DNA of 64,000 bases from Chalciporus piperatus (taxonomy: Eukaryota > Basidiomycota > Agaricomycetes > Boletales > Boletaceae). Positions 21,245 through 30,846 of the stretch are shown here, piece after piece (the first letter of the stretch is position 1; each line of letters opens with the position of its first letter). The notes below the pieces were generated by a model, which was not told the origin of the DNA, did not search any database, and was given only the letters and a program-made list of their open reading frames with translations. The stretch lies in assembly GCA_038093975.1 (NCBI GenBank), contig JBBPTG010000069.1:1-64000 (forward strand). Direction: 5' to 3'. The position numbers and the translations under genes were made by a program.

Positions 21245-24200
21245 CTAGCTACTGATACTATGTGAATGATGATCAATATACTTATTTACGTAGTAAGCTT
21301 TAAACGCATCTAGGGACTCCGAGCAGTCGAAATCCGTTGGTAAGAATTCTTCACCATAGACTCCTATTAGATGCACCCCACGAAGCACAGTATCGAGTGA
21401 TATCACGGCTCGTACCCGATCCCCCCTCTCATCCAACTCTGGTGCTACAATCCACAATCCAGTCAATTCATCCGGCTCCTCGTCGATTGGAAGAAACCAC
21501 TCGATGAGTGCACACGCATACCTCCTCGCGCGATGTGTCAAAGAGAAAAACAGCAGGGTCCGTGCCGCCAGAATGCTCTGCAGCCCCTCTCCTTCACCGC
21601 CTCCGTTGTTCACAAGTACGCAGTCGTGACGTGCCGGCCCACCTCGCCAAGAACTTGTTGCACGGATCATGTCGCGATGCATGCCCCTTCGCCCAGATTG
21701 GTTGCTTGGAGCATTGTATGTCGTCCGTGCAGCTCGATAAACCTTGATGCGTCCTCGAGCCAGCGGGAACCTGTTGATGTTCACTCGGTCCCCAGGAATG
21801 TCAGCATCTGGGTTGAGTTGGTCATACAGCAACCGACGGATCCCGTCGACGAGTTCTGGGTAGCCGAAGTATTGTCCCACCTCCGCCGCCGTATGTGGGA
21901 GGCCTCGCACTGTTATTGCCATTAGTGATGAAGTAGATATTGAGAATAAGTCCCACTCTACCATGTTTGCGTGTGAGCTTCACCTCATACGATGTTGGCT
22001 CATCGTCTACCCCTCCTTCTTCTTCGTCATCGCTCACGAGCTCTGCAGGCATCATCCTTCTCACCTCCCACTGTGGTGCTACCAAGGGTCCCTCCAGCAT
22101 CATGCGGCGCGTGAAGTCCAGTCTTGCGGCTGTCAACTTGTCTAACCGTTGGTTTGTCACCAACATCTGTCCGAGTGCCTCGAAACGACTCGAACGCCGC
22201 CACGGTTCCTTGACGGCCTTGATATGTTTTGATTCCGTGATTGATGAGCATAATCCGTTAGGTGCGCCGAACAATTCGACAAGTCCGCGGTAATGCACCA
22301 TTGAATGTTGCCGCGGCAATGAGAACCCTTCCCGTACGCCCGTCTCCTGAAAAATGCTGCGCTCGTTGTGGAACCGTTGCACCGCAGTCTCGATCGCTTG
22401 GAGGCAAGTCTCATTGATGACCGAACGTCGGACCAGATAGCAGAAGTCCAGGAACGCGCTGAACGCCTGAACCATTTGGTCCGGAACGTGGCCCACAATT
22501 GCAGGGAGGTATACCTTGAAATAAGAGTCATCAAATACTGTTAACACGAATGGTAGACTGAACTTACTTTCATGAGCGCCTTGGAATCGTCCCCGGTCCA
22601 TTGCTTAAAGCCTCGGCCCTCTGGAAATCGACGCAGCCCAGGAAAGGGTGGCGCCGCTGCGATACTAAAGGGTTGTTCAGATCAAAAAAATTATGTTTGG
22701 ATCACGCGTTCTTACCGGCGGTCTATGTCAGCCATGATTTCGGCAGCGCGTGCCTTTCCGTGTGTCAACTCTAAGTACTCCCCTATCCATGTGACGAGAT
22801 GGTCCTTGAAGCTGCCCTTGATCAACTGGTGTAAGAGATCAGGTGCGATTAACTCGTGAATATCTGCTCGGGGGAAATGTGTTGTGAACAGCTGCGTGCA
22901 CATCATTACTAAACACCATTCTCACCCACTAGTAATTATTATCGCGTACCTCAATATCCCCCACGATGCCATAATCATCCCATAATCTCTTGAGATCAAG
23001 CGTTCTTCGTAGATGCTCCGTATGTCGCTTTGCCCGGGGCCCGCCCCCTCCATCTAGATCATCATGTGTTGCGGTACAACTGTGAAATATGAGTTTCATA
23101 GTTCCTAACGACTGAGAAGTATACTCACCGTGCACACCACCCCTGCACGATACAAGCCAACAGTGCTTGTTCGGGGTAATCAGCTATGTATGGCCCCAGG
23201 CCATAGATGACACACCGGAAATGCCCATCAGGGCAGCGGACAACATACGGGGTTGTCATCGCAGCTTTGAGAGGGTCTAGAATTGCCGCTAGCGAGGAAT
23301 GAAAGAGTTGCCGGCGGAAGTGTCGGAAATTTGTGTCGTCCTTATGTGCTGTATCAGCTAGTAGTATGAAATCTAGTGTGAGTACGACACGAAAGTTAGT
23401 TTGGCCAGTGAGACTTACTATTGGGAATGGCGAGAAATCCTAGAATCGCGACGGCATCCCGATGCGCCCGTCGTACGTTGTTGTGAACATTGCCCAGAGA
23501 AATATAATGGATAATATGAAGTGTTCCCGGTGCCGACTGACACGGTCGTCTTGTCACTACCGAGAACCACAGGCACGAACATTGCTCCATGAGTATTAGG
23601 ATCCTCGGCAATTAAGTCCTGTGTGTCATTGAGTGACGCGTACAATGTACGGCGTTCAAGGCTACTTACCGATTGGTCCCAGGCCCACTGACCAGACATG
23701 AGGTCACATACTTCTCGTTCTCCATTCTCATCGACGACTAATTTCGCTGCGTAATCGATTTCATCAGCATAGTCGGCATTGTCCAGTTGTTGCTCCAGGA
23801 TGGTCTTAGGATCACGAAACCATACATCGTACTCTGCATCCATCCATGCTGGTGGGTCCTCCGGCATCGGACCTCCATATTTGACTGAGAACGACTGCCA
23901 AGGGCAGTCACCGTGCGCGATCGCATCAATAGTACTGTAAAGATCGTCGTGGGATTGAAATGGCGGCCCAAGATCGGGTCCGGGGTACATTGCTGCCAGG
24001 ATATCCATGAGGCGGTCAATTTTTCCCGCCGACATTTGAACACTCTTGTACAGGAATTCAGCCATCTCAAATTCCCCTCGACTGTTATAAGGAGACCAAT
24101 CATCAATGGCGGCAAAGACACGAGGAGGAGGAGGAGTGTTTGGAGGTAGCATGTGTCCTTGCTCGTCACAAGGGCTACCTTCAAGTGATCAGGTAATACT

Positions 24201-24555
24201 ATGTCAGTTTGCGACACCATGTGATATGAATGAAAAAAAACGAACCGCTAAGTAATGCATGGCGGTCAATATGGCGCCGACCAGGTTGGCGTGGATTGGC
24301 GAGCGGGTTGGGGGGATCTACGTCCATATAGATGTCGTCATTTGGGGGAGGAGATGGATAATGCGGGTGGTTTGGCAGGCGCACATTCTCGACATTGAGG
24401 TTATCTAGTGGCAAGTGCCGTTGATGTGCCAGTGGGTGAATGCGTGCATGGCGCTTCAAGCCTCCACGGCTCGAGCATGCTTTGCCACACCCGGCGAGGC
24501 CACAGATATAAACCTTGGGGCGATAGGGACGGCGTGGTCGAGCTCGGTCGGGCAT
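21245..24555 (-). CDS. Plavaka-type transposase of element C
   Basis: It starts at ATG 24555 with a C2H2 finger (YICGLAGCGKACSSRGGLKRH) and a Pro/Asn/Asp linker. Exon frames follow at 24152-23690 (PYNSRGEFEMAEFLY, PAWMDAEYDVWFRDP), about 23620-23440 (PVVLGSDKTTVS), 23130-22930, 22906-22712 (APDLLHQLIKGSFKDHL, D-x-x-H), 22601-21960 (HYRGLVELFGAPNG, ESKHIKAVKEPWRRS) and 21920-21245 (IEWFLPIDEEPDEL, YVNKYIDHHSH, stop at 21245). All blocks of the family are present in order, so this copy may still be complete. Single-base damage across exon joins cannot be excluded by eye. Confidence 0.78.
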
Positions 24556-24697
24556 TCCTAACTTGAAGATAGAGAGACGGAACCAAATTGCAGAGTCGCA
24601 CGTGTGAAGAAGAACTGTATAGTTGCAATTTCTGTGGCGGGAGGACGTCAACAAGTGTCAGAAAAAACAAGACGATCATTTGTCGTACCCGTTGATC
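24556..24697. promoter_or_regulatory. Bidirectional promoter interval of element C
   Basis: This is 142 bp between divergent start codons, nearly the same as the 140 bp in element A. No clear TATA box. Joint expression of the gene pair is inferred. Confidence 0.4.
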
Positions 24698-27154
24698 ATG
24701 TCTTCCACTCAGCGCCCCTCGACTCGAGCTAAAAACAAAGACCGGCATCCTGGGGCACCAGACCTACCAACACCTCGCCGAAGCACTGTGGTTGTTCAGC
24801 GCGAACGTGCAGTGCGTGTGGCCGCAGCAGAAGAGGCCATGGAGGTCAGGCAGAAGAGGGTTGACGAGGCCGCCGACATCGAACAAGATCTACACAAACA
24901 AGCAGAAAATCAGCATATGCGCTTCACGAACCTACCAGCTAAATTGGCCACCAGGATTGACTCGGAACCCCAGCGGGCCACGACTCGCAAGCACAAAGCT
25001 CCAAAAGGCGGAGACCAAGGTTCTCAGGGTCCCAAACACAGTTCTGTGGCACAAAAGGGTTCGTCGTTTAGCACGACAGACCATCATTGGAAGTACTCAC
25101 GTGAAGACCGTTTTAGAAACTGTCGTCGAAAGCGAGAACACAGAGCCGAGTGCTCTGCGCCCACATGCCAAAAGGAAGCCGAAGACGGCGACACAAGGGT
25201 CTGAGGCTCCCAAAGACACTTCTGCAGCACAAAAGCGTCGGTTCTTTAGCACAACAGACCACTATCTGTGTACTCACCTGGAAACTGTTTCAGAGACTGT
25301 CACCGGAAGTGCCAGCCGGAACCGCGAGGACAAAGAGCCAAGTAATCAGGGTCCCACCAAAAGACAAGCGAAAACGTCACGATCTCAGATCGAGGCAGTT
25401 CGCACAGCCAAACATGGCCCCACAACAGCCACACCAAGCGCGAAACGGAGTGCTGAAACCATCAGGCAAGTCAAACTCAACACGAGGTAGCAGCATTAAT
25501 GGAACCCATCACCATCGTGGTTGCAGTGCCCAGACTCCTTCAGCAAAAAAGGTGAAGATCACGAGTGGGGTCGCCCCCAAACCCACAGGTATCAATGAAC
25601 AATACAAGCAAAAGAGAGCCAACTCAACGGCGCAGCGCAAGCGTTCAGCCAACAAGATCACCGAAGTTGAAGTCAAAGAAGACGTTCAGTTCACCTTTGG
25701 GGGTATCTCCGATGAGGAAGAACAACAGAACTGGCAGACTACTCAAGCCTCTCGCGGCCGCGGGAAGACCAACTCCACGAACAAGACACCCAACTCCACG
25801 GCAACCTCGGATGGGCAAAACGTGGTAGCTGCCCCGGCGGACCCTCAGACGGTAATGAATGGCTTATCAAAACCACGCGTGATGTGGCAGCTAATGGACG
25901 TGTAGCTGACACAGATTATTCCCAACGCACCGCAGGAACGCCTTGCCCAAAGCGCGACCATCGCGCGTGCGATTTCTGGTTCAAAAATCGTGAACCGCGG
26001 GACGCATCAGCAATTGCCTCCCGGATCTCAGTTCATGTTCACCCAGTGGTTCGTGCCCCTCTTGCGGATGTACCTTGGGACTCTCCAGAATGCGTGGACC
26101 AATGATGGGCTACTCGACAAAATACAAGTGTTTTGGGACATATGCCTGGACGAGTGGCCTCATACCTTTCAGGAAGGTGAAGATGGACTCTTCCGTCTGG
26201 TAAGTCGACCACTGGCTGACTCGACAGACTGACCTATATGAGTACTGCACTGCCCAGGTTATGCAGAAGGTTTATGACTGGAGAAAAAACATCGGAAGGG
26301 CAGGGATGGAGGCTTTGGAAGCCTTCTGGGCGGCCGACAAGAAATTCGAGACCGCTGAAGCGCGCAAGGAGTACGTCGACTTCGCGTTAGGGAAGGGACT
26401 CCCATTCATGTATGGCGAGGTCGTGCAGGTGGGACCAGATCAATTGAAGGTAAGGTACAGTCATTACATGCATTCAATTATCTGACTGCTCTGTAGCTCG
26501 CAGGGTCTTTCATGACGAACTTAATCATGCAGACGTTTGCATCGCATCTCAAAGACACGGTCACCGTGCGAACCAAGAAAGCCTTCCTCAGCATGGTGGA
26601 TCATGAACCTCCGCGCGGTGCACTCATACTTGCCGTGACGGCGGTGCGTAAAACTACATTCGTGTTTAGGTGGGGAGACTGATACAATGACAATCCAGGT
26701 CGAGCGGGCTCTATACATCTGGCGCTCTGGTAACAAAGACCAGGGCGATACTAAGGTGGAAACAAGCTTCTCGGAGGCTATGTGGGGCGAAAAAAGCATG
26801 CAGTATTTCGAGAGCGTTGAGAGGGTCGGACCACACAAGTACGCGAGGATCATCAAGGCTGCCCAAGGCTACTGCAAGGTGGCGCCCCGTTCCGATTTTC
26901 ACACGAGATTGGATGGAAGTGGAGAGCAGGAACAAGTAGATGAGCGCACCATGATCGACGTATCATCGGACATCGACCCAGAGGAGGCCGACGAAAACGA
27001 CACTGGCGGCGACGAGGAATCCGTAGACGACGAGGAAGCGCAGGAAGACCAGGACGAGGACGATGAGGACGACGAGGATGGCAATGAGGATGACGGGGAC
27101 AGCGAGGACCACGGGGAGGTCGAATCGGATGCCACATTCGACGATGATGAGTAG
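24698..27154 (+). CDS. Partner gene of element C
   Basis: It starts at ATG 24698 (MSSTQRPSTRAKNKDRHPG) with a basic, Pro-rich head and an Ala/Glu-rich probable coiled coil, followed by tandem exon modules (25001-25334). The C-terminal two-thirds is clear. 26004-26202 has FTQWFVPLLRMYLGTLQNAW and WDICLDEWPHTF, then WRKNIGRAGMEALEAFWAADK, FASHLKDTVTVRTKKAFL, and TSFSEAMWGEKSMQYFESVER. It ends in an acidic tail of more than 50 residues, mostly Asp/Glu (about 26960-27150). The basic head and acidic tail suggest a nuclear, nucleic-acid- or histone-interacting protein, but no known domain is recognised. It is related to the partner of element B. Confidence 0.65.
25001..25334 (+). repeat. Tandem exon-intron modules in the C partner gene
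   Basis: Two diverged copies with a period of about 167 bp (25001-25167 and 25168-25334). Each starts CCAAAAGG, carries a GTCCCAAA/GCTCCCAAA exon part, an intron-like TTTAGCAC[AG]ACAGACCA block, and GAAACTGT[CT] further on. This parallels the module duplication in the partner gene of element A. Confidence 0.5.
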
Positions 27155-27296
27155 CTCGAAGGCGAGGGGCTCGTCAGAGAAGCGGGGGCTCAGGCGATCT
27201 AAAACGACTTTTGTGCTGCACTAAGTATATTGAATTCGATTGCTTTGTGATGATCAGGTTGCATATGTACGATAAGTGTACCAATTGACCGTGACT

Positions 27297-27453
27297 GTCT
27301 ACGGACTGCGGCGACTGTCAGCGTCTGCCAGCGTCTGCCAGCGACTGTCAGCAGTAGATTAGTCTGGATGCAGAAATAGACATAGCTGTGGGCAGTTAAT
27401 ATCTCGTGACGTCTGTCCGACTGCAGCAACTGCATGCAGTCGCCTCAGACAGG
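27297..27453. repeat. Right subterminal repeats of element C
   Basis: Repeats of GACTGTCAGCGTCTGCCAGCG type occur, plus a CTGCAGCAACTGCATGCAG palindrome-like stretch beside the terminal repeat. No gene is seen. Confidence 0.55.
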
Positions 27454-27469
27454 TGACCTTTTCCTGATG

Positions 27470-27815
27470 TGATAGTGGACACGAGAGGATGTACAATATC
27501 ACTTGGATGACTACAATTACATTGATGCTATGCAATACAGAATGCAATGGATACAGCTGGATAGAATGGTGGGATACAGTTGGGATACACGAAAGTGGAT
27601 GACAGGAAGAGGGTATCACAGTGGGAAGTGAGTCGGGCGCACGGAAAGGGAAAGGGAAGTGGCATGAAGAGCGGAACGAGAATGAGACTCGGGACGAGCG
27701 GTACGAAAACGAGTGCAACGAAAACAAAAAAAAATTGAACGTGACAATAGTGCTGGAAATGTGTCGAAACGTGAAAGAAGGGCGAAAATTGGAATGGGAG
27801 AGGCGAGCGAGCGGG
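27470..27815. other. Spacer between element C and the Tnp2 unit
   Basis: This is 346 bp with no gene. It contains GGATACAG-type short repeats (27549-27600) and GAAAACGAG/ACGAAAAC words (27700-27730) near the poly(A)-rich stretch. The left end of the Tnp2-bearing element should lie here, but no CACTA terminus could be identified. Confidence 0.4.
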
Positions 27816-29917
27816 CTACTCCTCATCGGCATTGGCATCGTCCTCAGTGGGGGGCTTGTTACCAGCGTTCCCCGCTTTCTTCGCGGCTTTGAGAGTAGAA
27901 GAACGTTTCTTATACTCCTGTCGAATGTGTTAATAGGATGAAAATATAAACGAGCGGTGAACTTACCTCGATGAGGGGGTCGTTGTTCTTCTCCATCGCG
28001 TCCCATACGGCAGCGAACTCGCCTCGCTTCCCCCCTTTATTCTGCTTGCACCAGTCGATAGAGTAGAGGTTTCTTGCCGTTGTCGAATTTGAACTTGGTC
28101 TCATAAGTGAGTTTGGGTCCGGCTCCTTGCGTTTACGCTTAGCTTTGTTTTCATCCATTTTATCCACCGGAGCAGCGAGCAAGCGAGCCTGTTGGGAAGC
28201 CATTTCGGAAACAAGCTGCTGGAGTGTGTTAGGGAGAGCTGATGGCATGGGGGTTGCGGAGCCTTGGCTGGCAGAGAGAACCTGCTCGACAGCAGATGAG
28301 GCTGCTTCCTCCGTGCCGCTTGCGGGAGGCTGTGACACGGATGTCACTGTAGCGACAGGTTCGACGGGCTCGGGAGTAGTCGGCCCAGAGAGTGCGCGAC
28401 CTGCGGGAGTCTGTGACGTGGGTGCCACAGGAATGGGATCTGAAGCGGGAATAGGTGGGCCCGGAAGAACACGGCCGATCTATAAGGGAGTCAAAAATGA
28501 TCAATAATACAGGTGTAGCCACATACCTTGAAAGTGAAACTGTCTGCCAGTGAGGGTGTGACAGGAGACTCGGACGATGGCTCAGAGGTGGTCCGATGAT
28601 TGTTATTGAAGCCTGGAATATCCGTCATCTGTTTCTCACCCTTTTTTCTCTTTGGGTTGCTACTCGACGGGATGCTCGCTGTCGACAACCGATGCTTGCT
28701 CGATTTTCCACGCGATGACTCGATGAGAGAGTCAGGAGTGGTGGCCTCTCTCTTGACAGTGTCATCACCGTCCGCCGCATCACTGGATTCTCGCTGTGGG
28801 CGATCCCCCCATTGAGAGTAATACAGTGACATGAACGTGTCGGCCTTCCAGTATCCCTCGCAGTAGCGAAACACTGGAAACTGGATTCGCATCGAACGAT
28901 GACAGTACTCTTGTGCTGGCTCGATGCACCGACCCCAAGTTGTTGGTGCCAAACCAAACTTGGACAGCGTTAACCAGAGAGTACGCTGGTAATCGCGAAT
29001 GTTGTGTTGGGTTGAACTGTTGACAACGATTCCGTTCGCGTCCTCGACAAATCCTGCGGAACCAGAATTCTCGTTGGATATGGTCCGAAGATATCCTTTC
29101 CCATTCTTGTAGTCCTTTAGGTATTCGGCTTTTGTCCAGTAAACGACCTTCGGCAAGTCCTTGTGATCAGGATGGGGAGCAGTGTCGCGATCTCGAGCAT
29201 CCTTGAGAAGTGCCAAGAACGAGTCAATAGGGGAAGGGGATGCATATATTCTGTTATCCGTTTGAGGCCTGGGCTGAAATGTGTCAAGTCGCGACAAGAG
29301 TTGCTCAAACCGGGTGCTATGTAAACGGTGCTGGTCAATGGCAAAGCTAACCAAACGAGAAGCAATTACTCAGATAAAACTAATTTCTCACGAAGGATTT
29401 TGTTTTCGCTTTCAAGAGAGATGATGGTTTTCGATTCGTGGCTCAGAAAGGGATCGTTCTCAATTTCTTGACTTTGGCGGTGCATATGTGCGTGGTCGGA
29501 TGAGTGTGAGAGGGTGTTATAACATGATCTTGTTGACTGGGACTCGGAGGACGAGCGGCTGCTTCCAGTGTAGGAATTTGTGTCCTATATAAAAGTTTAG
29601 GAGCGTGAATTTGACAGGTTGAGAGAACGACTTACGCTTGGATAGCGGCCCCATTGTTCATTGTAGATCTCATTCCCGAACTGTCGCCGTTGCTGTACTA
29701 TTTCAGGGCTCGGGTCATCAAGGGTCCTGGTCATCGAAGGGTGATATGAGCCAGCTGGGTGCGGTGGATCTGCCAGTGGGTCAAGATGATTGTCGGAGCA
29801 TTCATCAATTCTATCGGGTGGGTAGTATCCAGGAGGCATAGGAAGAGTTGGAGGGTATCTAGAATAGTGAAATTTGTAGGGTAGGGGATCGTTGGGGCGG
29901 TCGTGTGTGGTCATCAT
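27816..29917 (-). CDS. Partner gene of the Tnp2 unit, unknown function
   Basis: Five exons: 29636-29917, 29381-29584, 28527-29330, 27967-28479, 27816-27917 (634 aa). Introns are 47-51 nt. The start MMTTHDRPNDPLPYKF leads into a Pro-rich head, then a short leucine-zipper-like stretch (IISLESENKILREKL) across the second intron. Next comes a folded-looking region (YWTKAEYLKDYKNGKGYLR, WLTLSKFGLAPTTWG, YCEGYWKADTFMSLYY), a basic linker (NPKRKKGEK), and an end with YSIDWCKQNKGGKRGEFAAVWDAM and EYKKRSSTLKAAKKA, which recalls an HMG-box helix. The third splice donor (GTTTTATC at 29380) is unusual but keeps the frame. It lies beside the Tnp2 transposase and is probably part of the same mobile unit. 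Confidence 0.6.
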
Positions 29918-30029
29918 GATAGCGAGGGCACGACGATGAGGTCTGCGTGTATGCGCTCAGCTGAGTCAGCACAGCTATGGGATTTCCCAAGTCTTCGCCT
30001 CGCTCTTCTACCAAAACTATAACAACACA

Positions 30030-30722
30030 ATGTCGTCTACCAATAATCAAGATATTGCTCAAAACCATCAATCTGGTTCTCCGATGGTCTCACTTGCCCA
30101 GAACAACACTATCATACTTGAGATCGACAATCTCCTTGCCAATTGGCCAACATACATGATCAACTACACTCCCAATCATCCAGGCCCTCTCGTATTCATT
30201 CGATCTTGATATCTAAGGTCAATGCTAACAATTGACTATAGCAGATCATTTTAAGGCTCAAAGACATCACCAAACGTGCTTTAGAAGACGATGGCGAGAC
30301 CAGTGCCAGTGAGAGTGAGTCCGAGGACAGGAAAAATCCTGGAGTCGCCATAGCGAGAGAGCGACGGATCAAAGGAGCCAGTATTACTATTCATTGTCCT
30401 TCATCGTAAGGAGAATCTACCTTCTAAACTCATCCATTAACTCCCTTCATATTTACATGACAGTGACGAGGACTCGGACGACGAAGGCGAAGACGACAAA
30501 ACACTCACGGTCAACGCAATTCCAGTTGCCTTCCACGGCATTCCTAAGGACACAATTCCTGTCAAACCCAAGTTCTTCTTCGACGAGAAGCCCTGGCCTC
30601 CGCTCCGTCCTCGAGCTTTACGAGCTATTTCCACCAACGAACCAGTCTCTCGTTTTGTGGTTCTCAAGACATTCCCAGCTTTTGTGAAAGCAATTGGCGA
30701 CAACGGAGAGAACCATGAGTAA
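30030..30722 (+). CDS. Small three-exon gene between the Tnp2-unit genes
   Basis: Exons 30030-30191, 30245-30405 and 30464-30722 encode 193 aa. Introns of 53 and 58 nt have GT..AG and a GCTAAC branch-like motif in the first. The protein has an N-terminal helix-rich part (IILEIDNLLANWPTYMINYTP), an acidic Ser/Asp/Glu stretch (EDSDDEGEDDK) and a C-terminal basic/hydrophobic part (VKPKFFFDEKPWPPLRPRAL). It is not recognised. It is divergent from the partner gene (112 bp apart) and convergent with Tnp2 (125 bp apart). Confidence 0.5.
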
Positions 30723-30846
30723 GCCTCGTCTGCAGTGTGTATTTGTATCGTCAACCCTGTTGTGGACCGTGGTCTCCATGTACTTGTATTGTTGTCGTGT
30801 GCAGAAGAGAATGATATTTGCTTCGAAAGAAAAGTAACTGCGCAAG

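Larger units (their letters stand above)
21101..27469. mobile_element. Plavaka-type DNA transposon C (6369 bp)
   Basis: A 16-bp inverted terminal repeat, CATCAGGAAAAGGTCA, occurs at 21101-21116 and inverted at 27454-27469 with no mismatch. Its first ten bases match the ends of element A except for one (CATCTGGAAA). Inside each end are clustered CTGTCAGCG/CAGACGCTG repeats (21118-21200; 27297-27350). It contains a transposase (minus) and a partner gene (plus), divergent. No 2-bp target duplication is seen (CT versus TG). Confidence 0.8.

Noticed and set aside
26853..27137. Long antisense frames (Pro/Arg- and Ser-rich) opposite the C partner gene
   Set aside because: They mirror the Asp/Glu codon run of the acidic tail on the other strand.
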